Positions 21,739-32,176 of a DNA stretch of 64,000 nucleotides are shown here, piece after piece. Both the position numbers and the translations under genes were made by a program. Under the pieces are notes generated by a model. That model had not been told where the DNA came from and ran no database searches. It saw only the letters and a program-made list of their open reading frames with translations. The stretch is from Cephalotus follicularis (lineage: Eukaryota; Streptophyta; Magnoliopsida; Oxalidales; Cephalotaceae): assembly GCA_001972305.1 (NCBI GenBank), contig BDDD01002947.1, positions 212,116 through 276,115 on the forward strand. The letters run 5' to 3'. The stretch's first letter is position 1, and each line of letters begins with the position of its first letter.

Positions 21739-23921
21739 TGTAACACCCGGAAATTCGATTTCATGTATTATCGTACTCCTCGATGTAAATTTTATCTTGA
21801 ATTAATAAAAAGATGAATTTCCCAACTGATATCTTTAATTGGAATTTAACTTAAAGCATTTAGAAGTAAGATTCTAAGAATAATTGTTTAGATGTTGGCT
21901 TGGACAGCCTACTGGTGCGATAGACCAGCCGACTGTTGGACTGGGTAATGGGGCAGTCGACTGGCGTGAGGAACCAACCGACTGGTTCATGCTCTATTTT
22001 GTTGCATATGAAATGTGTGACACCTAGGCCTCATGCAGCCGAAGGGGAGGAGTAATGTGACACTTGTGTGTCATTCAGGCCAAAGAAGAGAAAGAAAAGG
22101 GCATGTGTGTGTGCATGCAAGTGTTGGGATAGGAGATGGAACTTAATGCCAAAGGAAACGGGCTGAAGAGGAAGGAGGGAGAAAGAACCTGGATAAAAAC
22201 GCTCTCCCTTCGTCCCTCTCACCCAGCTACTGAAAATTAAAGAACCAGAGAAATTGAGAGAGAAAATACTGAGGAATTGGGAGATATTGCCCAACATTTG
22301 AGCCAAGAGGGAAATCTTGGAGGTGACGAATTGGAGCTCGGGTTTGGAGCTACTGGGAGACTCAAACTACTGGAAAGGAGACACAAAGAGGTGGACTTCC
22401 AATTTCTAACTTGAAATCAAAGGTAGGGGAATTGTGGAAAAGAGTATATGTGTAATTTTGAGTTCATTAGTAATGCTAATCATTGATGAATTGTGTGGTT
22501 ATTGGACTGAGAATTTACGGAGTAAATGTCATGCTTACTGTCTGATGTTCTTATGATATGAACAACTAAGTTTTAGATTGAGTTTTGATTGGTTTCCATG
22601 CATTACCATGTTTGGACTTTCATTTGAATTATGATGAAAATGGAGAATAATGCATGAACTGAGCTATGTTTTGGACCATAACGTGACTACTGGTGATATT
22701 CTATGGTATGAATACGTGTGGATAGGTTTACAATTACCTGTTGAATGGATTAGAGTCAATTTGATGCTACTGTCCTGCGCAGAGCAGCCAACTGTTGAAG
22801 TAAAACAATCGACTACTCAATCATCCAGCTGACTGTTAAGTAAGAACAGTCGACTGTGTATGTGTTTCTTGCCCAGAACAACCAACTGTCTAAGGAAGAC
22901 AGCCGAGTGATTGATACTCGTGATGAACCAGTCAATTGCTGAGGAAGGACAGTCGACTGACTCAAGGATCCAGCCAACTGTTATGGGAAACAGCCGACTA
23001 TCACAGAATCGACCTTTAGAAGAGGTGATAGGCCTAGGTTTAATACCAACGACCTTAGGTGCATTATGAGCATATGTTTGCCCTGCATTTGAACTGTTAC
23101 TGAACTGTGAATTGACTTGTGGTTGGTTACTAAATGTGTTAACCATTTTGGGAAAAACTTGCATGATTATTATAATCATTTTTGGTACGAAAATGTATAT
23201 TTGACAAAAATATATATATATTCAAATGACTAAGGAAAATATTTTCCAAAGAAGGAGAAATGTTTAATGATTGGCTATACAATCAAAATGTATTGTTTTA
23301 AGTATTATAACTTATAACAACCTGGGAACGGAGTAATATATTTTAAATAAATATATTTTGATCAAGTGATTATATTTTATTACTTGACTTGTACTGTGCT
23401 GTGTTTGTGACTGTTGATTACTCAGCCGTTGTGCTAGTAACTTTTTGCTTGTTTAGCCACCGTGCTAAGCAACCTGTACGGAGGACTTGCTTCAAACCGT
23501 TCGCAAACGGGGATGAGGTAAGAGTGTATGACGTTGGGACCAGGAGGTGGCGACGATCGTAACGTCTTGATTGTCTGGTTCCTTTTTGGAACACATTTTA
23601 CTGCTTGTGGTTGATGTAACCTTATAGGGTTATACCTGTAATATGAACATGCATATATTTTTATATATGTATATACTGCGATAAAAATACTGTCAAACAT
23701 ATATACTATACTGTATCACTATGCACTCATTCATGATACGCATTACCATTGACCTCGAACTGCATTTATAAACTTATCTACTTAGCCGAGTGAGGACAAA
23801 GGCTAACCCCCTACTGTAACAGATTGATGGAGTGGATTTGATATGGAGCACGCAAGGAGACTTAAGGAGAAGACTGAGTTGTTTCTCTTATTTTATGTAC
23901 TGGATTAATGAACAATGATTA

Positions 23922-24325
23922 TGTGACACCCCACTTAAGAGTGGGCAAGAGGAAAGGGCTATCCATGAGATGAAGTCGCCAAGAGGAAAGGGCTATCCAT
24001 GAGATGGAGCCGCCCTTGTGACAGGAATGAACCGAATCCATCGAAAAGGGGGGAATTGTGACTGTGCTATATAAGAAATGATCCTTGAACCTAATCATAT
24101 GAGGCACCTTTTGATGGATTGGCTGAGGAGTTAGTGGAAACTCCAAGGTTAAGCGTGCTACACTCAGGGCACTAGGATGGGTGACCTCTTGAGAAGTCTG
24201 ACCAATCCATCAATTAGGACAAAATCGTGATGGCCCACGTGGAAACGCAGATGTATGGGCACTGTAGGTTCTGCGTGGGATAAAAGCGGACAATTTCTCA
24301 TGTGGTTAAGGATCGGGTCGTTACA
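23922..24325 (+). repeat. 5' LTR of Cassandra TRIM
   Basis: TGTGACACCCC to GGGTCGTTACA, 404 bp. A duplicated segment (aagaggaaagggctatccat, twice) lies near its start; the 5S-like domain is at about 24139-24199. Confidence 0.92.
24139..24199 (+). other. 5S rRNA-like domain, Cassandra LTR 1
   Basis: AACTCCAAGGTTAAGCGTGC followed by AGGATGGGTGACCTC, resembling the internal RNA polymerase III promoter (A box and C box) of plant 5S rRNA. It is part of the transposon, not a 5S gene. Confidence 0.88.
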
Positions 24326-24327
24326 AT

Positions 24328-24339
24328 TGGTATCAAAGC
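24328..24339 (+). other. Primer binding site of Cassandra TRIM
   Basis: TGGTATCAAAGC, two bases after LTR 1; complementary to initiator tRNA-Met with one change, the same variant as in element D. Confidence 0.88.
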
Positions 24340-24395
24340 AGGAACCCCTCCAGTAGATGTGGTTCAAGGACGAACCAGGCGGAAGCTGGTGGGCC

Positions 24396-24799
24396 TGTGA
24401 CACCCCACTTAAGAGTGGGAAAGAGGAAAGGACTATCCATGAGATGAAGCCGCCAAGAGGAAAGGGCTATCTATGAGATGGAGCCGCCCTTGTGAGAGGA
24501 ATGAACCGAATCCATCGAAAAGGGGGAAATTGTGACTGTGCTATATAAGAAATGATCGTTGAACCTAATCATATGAGGCGCCTTTTGATGGATTGGCTGA
24601 GGAGTTAGTGAAAACTCCAAGGTTAAGTGTGCTGCGCTCAGGGCACCAGGATGGGTAACCTCTTGGGAAGTTTGACCAATCCATCAATTAGGACAAAATC
24701 ATGATGGCCCACGTGGAAACGCAGATGTATGGGCACTGTATGTTCTGCGTGGGACAAAAGCGGACAATTTCTCATGTGGTTAAGGATCGGGTCATTACA
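24396..24799 (+). repeat. 3' LTR of Cassandra TRIM
   Basis: 404 bp, same length as the 5' LTR with scattered mostly transitional differences. The 5S-like domain is at about 24613-24672; its box C region reads AGGATGGGTAACC, one G-to-A change from LTR 1. Confidence 0.92.
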
Positions 24800-25117
24800 G
24801 ATTAAGTTAATTGGATTATTGTAATGTGGGATTTTATATCTGTCATGTATTGATGGATATCGTCGTATTTCTATTATGTACTTTTAATCACGCTCCGTTT
24901 TGTGGGCGATCAACAATGTTGGGAAATGTTATTGAACTGTTGGCATCGCGTAGTATGGGATGCATGATGCGTTTATATATTTGGCTTATTTATATGATGC
25001 TTCCGCAACTGAAAAGTTTTTAATTTATTCGTAAAATTGCATAAGCCGGATAATGCTATGTTGATTGCTATTACCACCTCAATTGTTGTACATTGTGGGA
25101 TTGGGGTGTGACAGCAG

Positions 25118-25129
25118 TGGTATCAGAAC
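25118..25129 (+). other. Primer binding site of element E
   Basis: TGGTATCAGAAC, initiator tRNA-Met type with one change, four bases after the LTR end. Confidence 0.85.
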
Positions 25130-25335
25130 TTATATTCCTTTTATAAGCTATCGCTAGGATACTAACCAATTGATTGATACTACAATAGTGGTAAATGAGC
25201 ATATTCCATATATGCTTAGCTTGGCAATTAAATGAATGAATAAGGAATTTGTCCAAACTAATAAATTCCTTGACAATTAATGAATTGCTTTATACCTTAG
25301 ACGTAGTGAAACAGAAAACTTTAAAATCATTAGTA

Positions 25336-26712
25336 ATGAATAAATTGTGTAGCGCTATGTCTTCGAGAACATTTAGTGGTTCAGAAACTAGTAATAATTC
25401 AAACAGAGATAAAGAATTAGATGAAAGAATAAAACAATGGTAAAATTGAAAACCACCAAGGATTTCAAACAAAGAAATTTACAAGTATAATCCATTTAAC
25501 CTATTCGATTTCACTGAAAGAATCCAAACAATTGAACAAACCATAAAAATTACAAATACTCAACAAAATATTCAACTATTACAAGAAAAAACCATTAAAG
25601 AATTAGCTAAAAATTTTAAATATTTTCATTTTGCTTTAGTTCACGTAACAATTAAGCCATTAACAAGAGAAGGGTTAAACACTTCTGTCTTGGCATGTCT
25701 CTGAGATGCTAGACATTTAAATTTTGATGATTCTTTAATTGGAGGCATTGAAACAAGTTTATGCAATGAACCTGTCTATTTTGATGGGTATCCAGACTTA
25801 ACCATTTCTTTAACAGATAAAAACATTTTAGAAACTTTAAAAATTAACAATAAGCTCCATGGTTACAACATGTTACTTGGATCAGAAACAATTGCTATCA
25901 TCCACCATGTTCATTACAAAGCTACTAATTCAATTTGTCCCAAATCATTAGTAAATATGTCCAAAGGTGAAACAACAATGATGAAATGTGTAACAAATGA
26001 TTCAAATATTTTAATCCCACAAAAAATTAAATGGAGTGATATTAACATTCCTGAGGATTTGTCCATTCAATCCGTTACTATTGCTCCTAGCCAAGAAAAT
26101 ATTGAAAATACTTCTTTACATTCAATTACTCAAAATGATGAAGGATTAGTAAATATTATGTTTGACAAAACAATAAAAACCTATCCAAACTCAGAAAATT
26201 TGAGAGAAAAATTTTACTTAAATATTTGTGATGAAAAAATAGATAAAAACTATCAACTCCATCCACATAGATCTTCTACTTCTAGTATTAAACCATCAAA
26301 TTATTTTGATACTAAAACAAAATTATCGGATACTTCAAATCAGTCAAATTATTTTGATACCAAAACAAATTTGACAGAAACTTCAAATCGACCAAATTAT
26401 TTTGATACAAAAACAAAATTGTCAGAGATTTCAAATCAGTCAAGTATTTTAAAAAGAATTTATACTCAAAATGATTTCCAAAATTCTCAAAATGATTCTC
26501 ATGAAATTGATGAACCTATTTTTCCAACGTATTCTGAAATGAAACCTCCTTCACAATTCATGATGATTAGAATTAATAAACCATTTGAAATCAATAAAGA
26601 TTTGATTAGAAAAGATTTTCTTCAAGAAAAGTATTTACGAAAAAGAAACATATTTTTTAGAAAATATTCTGAAACTGAACAAAACAATATTAGGACAACA
26701 TGGTATGAGTAA
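25336..26712 (+). pseudogene. Pararetrovirus movement-protein region, copy 2
   Basis: A single frame from the ATG at 25336 with stops at 25441-25443, 25447-25449 and 25702-25704, ending TAA at 26710-26712. The stretch around 25700-25830 (DARHLNFDDSL, then PVYFDG) resembles the 30K-type movement-protein core of Caulimoviridae. The C-terminal part is Ser/Asn-rich and contains three tandem 16-residue repeats (see 26297-26440). Non-functional as it stands. Confidence 0.75.
26297..26440 (+). repeat. 48-bp in-frame tandem repeat, three copies
   Basis: Three consecutive units encoding NYFDTKTKLSxTSNQS-like 16-residue repeats, with few differences between copies. The unit length is a multiple of three and the frame is kept. 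Confidence 0.88.
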
Positions 26713-27340
26713 ATGACTAAAATCAAGGCTCATGTTATGTTTTTCGATTATTTAAAAATTTACATTAATCAACAAGAAAATAAAAAATATTTTGAAGAAG
26801 AGAAATTTCTAGAAGAAAACAAAACTTTAGAAAAAGAAAATAAACATTTTTTGCCGAAGAAATTATTGAAGAAATTACTAATATCAAAATTCAGCAAACA
26901 AAAGAAATTGATACACCAAAAATTCAAAATAAAAATCAAACAATTTGTATGATTAATACTGATAAACAAAAAGAATCTGGTTTACTTTTACAATTAGTCG
27001 ATAAATTGATGATCCAGAATTAAAAAGAGAATATTTATTAAAACTAAAAGATTTAATATCAAATGAACCTACAACATCAATCAGTCAACAATACATGTTA
27101 CAAAAAATATTTCAAAAATTCAATAATCCACTACCACAAAGTTTAACGTTACAAGATTTACAAAAAGAAATCAAATATACTAAACAAGACTTACAAAAAT
27201 TAAAATAAAAAACGAAGAAACAAATTACACATTTAGAACAAATATTACTACAAAATCATTCATCTTCTTCTGATAATGAGATTGAACCAATTAACCCTAT
27301 TGATCCAGAAATTCAAGAATAAACATCAACCAAATTTATC
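26713..27340 (+). pseudogene. Degraded capsid-position region, copy 2
   Basis: Lys/Glu-rich, Asn-rich coding remnants in several frames lie between the movement protein and the protease, where the capsid protein should be. I find no C-x2-C-x4-H-x4-C knuckle, and the segment is shorter than a caulimovirid capsid domain. The capsid protein is probably deleted. Confidence 0.55.
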
Positions 27341-27343
27341 AAT

Positions 27344-27790
27344 TTGATAGAAAGAATAATATATCAAAAATGGCACGTTAACATTAACATTGTGATTCAA
27401 GATTCTTTTAAATTACAAACAATTGCCCTAATAGATTCAGGTGCACAAATGAATTGTATACAAGAAGGATTAATTCCAACAAAATTCTTTGAAAAAACTA
27501 AACGAAAATTATCCACTGCTAACGGTGAAAACCTTAGTGTAAAATTCAAAATTCCAGATGTCCACATTTGTAATGATGGCATTTGCATCAAACAAACATT
27601 CATCTTAGTCAAAGATTTAGACATGGGAATAATCCTAGGTCAACCATTTTTAGAAGTTATTAAACCATTCAAAGTAAACAATGAAAGAATTGTAACAAAA
27701 ATATTTCAAAGAAAAATTTTATTCGCTTTCAATGAAAAACCTATTACAAAAGAAATTAACCTTTTGAAAACATTATCTATATTTAAATAA
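27344..27790 (+). pseudogene. Pararetrovirus aspartic protease region, copy 2
   Basis: A 149-codon open frame with the active-site motif LIDSGAQMN near 27430-27455 and the conserved IILGQPFLE near 27630-27655. It is part of a polyprotein frame bounded by stops. The catalytic Asp-Ser-Gly is intact. Confidence 0.75.
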
Positions 27791-28800
27791 CATTCGATAA
27801 ATTTGATAAAATCAAAAGAAAATCATTTGTACTTTATAAAATAAGAAATATCAAATCAAAAACTTGAACAACAATTACAAACTTCACAAACTCGAGAAAA
27901 AATTAATTCATTACAAAATAACATAACCAATAATCTTTGTTCATACCTTCCCGATGCCTTTTGGCATATGAAAAGACATGTGGTGTACTTACCATATGAA
28001 AAAGATTTTTTTGAACGAAACATTCCCGCTAAAGCAAAACCAATTCAAATGACACATGAATTAATGGAACATTGTAAAAATGAAATCCAAGAATTACTCA
28101 ATAAAAAATTAATTAGGCCTAGCAAATCCCCTTGGAGTTGTGCAGCCTTTTATGTCAATAAAAATTCAGAAATTGAACGTGGAACGCCAAGACTAGTCAT
28201 AAATTATAAACCATTAAATACTACTTTACAATAGATCAGACATCCTATTCCAAACAAAAAAGATTTACTCAAAAAACTAACTGAAGCCAAAATATTTTCA
28301 AAATTTGATTCAAAGTCAGGATTCTGGCAAATACAAATCCAAGAAAATGATAGATACAAAACTGCTTTTACTATTCTTTTTGACCATTATGAGAGATACA
28401 TTATATCAGTCGGATTAAAAAATGCCCCCAATAAATTTCAAAAAATTTTGAATGACATTTTCAACCCATTTTCATCATTTTTGATTGTGTATATTGATGA
28501 TATTTTGATATTTTCAAATTCAATTGATCAACATTCCAGACGTTTATATACAATTGTTCAAACCAATGATTTAGTATTGTCAAAAACAAAACTAGACTTA
28601 TTGGTTACGTCCATTCAAAGATCTATTTTGTTTACTAAAATTTTTTTAGAAATTATTACAAATAAAAACCATTTACCAATTTCATGTTCTGTAATTTCTA
28701 TTGTTCATCTTGATAACAAATTAATATGCACGCGAAAAATTTTCCAAAAAACTTTTATTTGTAAATCCATCTTCCCATTTGTTTTACAGGAAATGAAATC
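27791..28800 (+). pseudogene. Pararetrovirus reverse transcriptase, copy 2
   Basis: Fingers and palm (RPSKSPWSCAAFYV near 28110-28155, then RLVINYKPLN) are followed by a stop at 28232-28234 and the catalytic YIDDILIFS (YIDD at 28490-28501). The connection and RNase H expected afterwards are absent: within about 100 residues the frame turns into a linker with repeated TLSPTE units. The catalytic motif survives, but the enzyme is truncated. Confidence 0.78.
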
Positions 28801-29783
28801 TATTGAAGTCACTTTGTCTCCTACTGAGATAAAGAAAAATATGAGTGATACTTTGTCTCCTACTAAGGTAAAGAAAAGAAATTTGACTTATAAACTCCTG
28901 CAAATGAGTGAAACATTTGAAAATTATTTACAATCATTGTGTGTGCTTGATAGGATTCTTGTGTGCGAAGCCACTAAATTTTATTTCGTACGCAACAAGT
29001 TATTATTCAACAGTAGTAATCTCACTCATCAGAGTCAATATAAAAAGATTTCATTCTTTAATTTATTCGCAGAAAAACCAGAAACAATGGAGACACTACC
29101 ACTTGACAAAACAACAGAAAGAACAAAAAAGAGAAAACTTCCATCTCCCACTGAGATAGAAGAAAATAAAAAAGAATCTTTGATTTCCTTTGAGATAGAG
29201 ATAAGAAATTCTAGAGCATTCTTTTTTCCAAACATTATCTTCAAAAAATTGAGAGAATACAACCTTGAAGGAGTAATAAAAACCATTCAAAGAATGAGAC
29301 GCCAAAATCTACTCAACAATTTTCAGGTAATTCAAGATTTCCTCAGACACATTCTTTCAAATCCCATTCAATTCCCAAAAATTTCTGTTGCATATCTTTC
29401 TTATTATCATCCAAAAATTCAGCAAAAACAATGTCCAAAAGAACTAGACACTTGCAAATCTATACCTTTGGAACATTATTCTTGTACTTGCCATTTGGCA
29501 TATACCATTTACACAACCTGTTGGGATCTATCAGGACCCAAAGAATACATTTTCAAAAACAAAACAATTACTCCACAATTTCTCATGGATCATGGAATGC
29601 TTCTACAAATTATTTTTACTGATTCTAGCCATTTCCAACTTTTTGGGAAAAAACTAACAACTATTGGATTGGACCTAATGGCTCGAGGATTCCAAAATAT
29701 CCAGGCAACGATCACATCCACACCCCCAGAATTCATCCGTGATATAAAACCTGCCAGACATCTAATAGAAATTAGAGGGTACA
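28801..29783 (+). pseudogene. Pararetrovirus C-terminal region of unknown function, copy 2, first part
   Basis: Open to the insertion site of D, resuming at 39141 and ending near 39451. It begins with repeats of the form LSPTEIKK, then a region rich in Lys/Ile, and then a Cys/His-containing segment (HYSCTCHLAYTIYT, about 29476-29520) that is strongly conserved with copy 1. It occupies the place of the second ORF of florendoviruses, whose role is not known to me. Confidence 0.6.
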
Positions 29784-30117
29784 TGTAACGCCCGGGTTTT
29801 CGTTAAAGCGTAATGTTGCTTTTCCAATGTAATTTTTGCACCTTGTGATAATGAGAACCGTGTTTTTCCTCTTTTGTGTGTTGAAAGTTGCAAGAAAAGT
29901 GTGTTGGTGTGTTTTCTGTACAGGGGGCAGCCGACTGCCACAGGGAGGCAGCCGACTGGATCCCTTGCTGGGGGGCAGCAGCCAACTGCTATGAGGAAAC
30001 AGCCGGTTGTGTGTGTGTTGGCAGAAACAGCAGACTGCCAAGTCAAGGCAGCCGACTGCCAGGCGCCAGACAGCACACGTGTTGTCAGGCTTGATGTGAC
30101 AAAAAGGGGGTATTGGC

Positions 30118-30124
30118 TTTATAT
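30118..30124 (+). promoter_or_regulatory. TATA-like box, LTR promoter of element D
   Basis: TTTATAT in ggctttatatgggc, unchanged in the 3' LTR (37164-37170). A purine-rich leader follows. The first CAGCCGACTG cluster ends about 50 bp upstream. Confidence 0.6.
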
Positions 30125-30593
30125 GGGCAGAAGACAGAGAGAGGGGGCGGGTTTCTCCATAAAAACACAAGTTCCTTCTCAAATCTTCATCTTTCACAGA
30201 GGATTCAAAGAGAGTGTGAAAGAGTGAAGGAAAGGGAGTGAAAGTTCGTGTGTGTTGTGGATCCAAGGAGCTTTGTGTTGAAACGGGGACTTGGAGGCTT
30301 GGACAATGGAGGAACCGGACCAGTGGGAGTTGCTGGACGAGTTGGGGAGTGCAAAAGCCTTGGTTTTGGACTTAAAGAGGTGGATTACAACTCCTAACTT
30401 GGAGTTCTAAGGTAGGGGGAAAGTCATTTTGTGATGTTAAGTTCGGTTTTAATGTTTTTCATGATATAAAATGCATGTATGTGTTGTGTATTGAGCCTAG
30501 AATGTGTTGTTGCATAAATGTGCTGTTTTGGGTTGAGTTGGGTGTGTGTTATGGCTTGTGTAGCTGCTGTTTTCTGCGTTTTCTGCAGAATCC

Positions 30594-30885
30594 AGCCGAC
30601 TGCCCGTGTTGGGCAGTCGACTGTGCTTGAGGAGCCAGTCGACTGTCCATGTGTGCCTCTGGGAAGTGTCTGCAGAGGTTGTGTAGTCGACTGCTGTAGG
30701 TCAGTAGCCGACTGTTGAGTGTGGACAGCCGACTGTCCTGAGAGACAGCCGACTGTCGAGTGTGAGCAACCGACTGTCAGGAGAGACAGCCAACTGTTTA
30801 GTGTGGTCAGCCGACTGCCAGTGTTGGGCAGCCGACTGTTTTAAGGGGGACAGCCGACTGTCAGCGAGAGACAGCCGACTGTTAG
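30594..30885 (+). repeat. CAGTCGACTG/CAGCCGACTG array in 5' LTR of D
   Basis: About 13 motifs, many as GACAGCCGACTGTC, spaced 15-30 bp. The array starts about 180 bp after the donor-like site. The matching array in the 3' LTR (37640-37953) has one extra unit. Confidence 0.9.
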
Positions 30886-32072
30886 GGCCTGTTTTGCATT
30901 GTGAACATGTTTATGCATCGTGTATTGTGATGAGCTGCTTTCTAAAGCTTTATGAACTGCTTGAGCATTGTGATTACTGAGTTTGAACTGTTATATCACC
31001 TTTCTGGAAGTGCATTGTAGTTTAATGTAAATCATTACTTTACACGAAAATGTATGTTTTGAGAAAATATATATTTTTGAACCGTGAAAATGACTTCCAA
31101 AAACACAGTGAACCGAGTTTTGTGATATTGAGAACCGAGAACCGTGACATCGTGAAAATGAGTTTGTTTTCAAGTATTTTTTTTATAAATTACTTGGAAA
31201 ACTGTTTTAAGCATCGAAATGACAGTGATTGTGATTAAACTTGACTGTGATTACTGATTGTGATTGTGGTTGTGACCGTACTAGTTGCGTGGCGGAGATA
31301 CCAGTGATGACTAGTAGTCGAGTCGACTCAGGGGCCAGGAGTTGGCTGGGTGACTCACTGCATTGTGACCTTCTTCGTGCCGTCCGGAGTCAGGGCCGAT
31401 GACGGGATGTACGACGTTGGGGCCAAGAGTTGGCGACGCTCTTAGTACCCATCGAGATTTGTGTAGTCCTTTTTGGGGCGTGATTGTGAACCGTGAAATG
31501 TGATATCGTGTTATTGTGCATTGTGATACCATGACATCGTGGTTTGGCATATGTATATCTATATTTATATATATGCATCGAGATATAGTATGTACTGAAT
31601 CATGTTGCCTTCATACTTGTTTTAACCGAATCTTATGTTACTTAAATGACTTTGGCCGAGTGAGGACAAAGGCTAACCCCCCTACTATTGAAGATTGATG
31701 ATGCGTTTTGGATATCGACGAGCATGGCTGTATAAGACAATGAAGTGACGGAGTTTTATGCTTTAAGTGTTTTGTAAAGCAGTGTGTAAACATGTTGTAC
31801 TTTGGTTCATGTACTAATGTTTAACGTGGTTGTTGTATCGACTTTTGGATCATGCTCCGTTTGTGGGCTTTTTAACTATGCTTTACTGTGGATGTTGTGG
31901 GAATCATGTGGTATGGGACGCATGGTTCCGTTTGCTTTCAACTTATGGTTATATGCTTCCGCAAGTTTGATGTTTAATCAAAAGTTTTAAGTTGTATCGT
32001 TCTCTGTATAAGCTGGATGTTTGTTAAATTGCCATGTTGTATGTTGTTAATGCAAGCGGGGTGTGACAGCAG

Positions 32073-32084
32073 TGGTATCAAAGC
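32073..32084 (+). other. Primer binding site of element D
   Basis: TGGTATCAAAGC four bases after the LTR end; initiator tRNA-Met type with one change. Confidence 0.9.
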
Positions 32085-32176
32085 ATATATCCATTTATAT
32101 GCTTAGCTTGGATACTATCCTTGGCAATTAACTTGTTTCCTCAAGAGGACTAATGACATCTTTCTTATAGGAACCT

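Larger units (their letters stand above)
23922..24799 (+). mobile_element. Cassandra-type TRIM
   Basis: 878 bp: two 404-bp LTRs (23922-24325 and 24396-24799) around a 70-bp interior with no coding capacity. TSD GATTA at 23917-23921 and 24800-24804. The LTRs carry a 5S rRNA-like domain, the hallmark of Cassandra. The interior has a primer site and a purine-rich end. It is complete, and must use enzymes supplied by other elements. Confidence 0.93.
21739..25113 (+). repeat. 5' LTR of element E, split by a TRIM
   Basis: TGTAACACCC to GTGTGACA; about 2,492 bp once the 883-bp insertion is discounted. It holds CAGCCGACTG/CAGTCGACTG motifs at 21908-21990 and 22785-23010, a TATA-like ggataaaaac near 22193, a donor-like CAAAG|GTAGGGG (GT at 22423-22424) and the conserved GGCTAACCCC block (23785-23815). 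Its nearest relative here is B's LTR. Confidence 0.88.
21739..25289 (+). mobile_element. Gypsy element E: 5' LTR, primer site and leader only
   Basis: The LTR (21739-25113) is followed by a primer site (25118-25129) and about 160 bp of leader similar to that of B (16800-16974). It stops at about 25289, where pararetrovirus copy 2 begins. Gag, pol and the 3' LTR are lost. The LTR contains a complete Cassandra TRIM. Confidence 0.85.
29784..32068 (+). repeat. 5' LTR of element D
   Basis: TGTAACGCCC to GTGTGACA, 2,285 bp. Contents: a motif cluster upstream of the TATA box (29929-30066), TATA-like TTTATAT (30118-30124), a leader, a donor-like CTAAG|GTAGGGG (GT at 30412-30413), a second dense motif array (30594-30885) and the conserved GGCTAACCCC block (31655-31686). 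Confidence 0.95.
30412..32170 (+). promoter_or_regulatory. Putative leader intron of element D
   Basis: Donor CTAAG|GTAGGGG (GT at 30412-30413) and acceptor TTTCTTATAG (AG at 32169-32170), six bases before the gag ATG at 32177. It would remove 1,759 nt holding the second motif array, U5, the LTR end and the primer site, plus many upstream ATGs. B and F show the same arrangement. Inferred from sequence only. Confidence 0.6.

Noticed and set aside
24139..24199. 5S rRNA gene
   Set aside because: Only part of a 5S-like sequence, present in both TRIM LTRs and inside the TSD-bounded element.
32069..32090. tRNA gene near TGGTATCA sequences
   Set aside because: These are primer binding sites complementary to a tRNA 3' end; no cloverleaf surrounds any of them.
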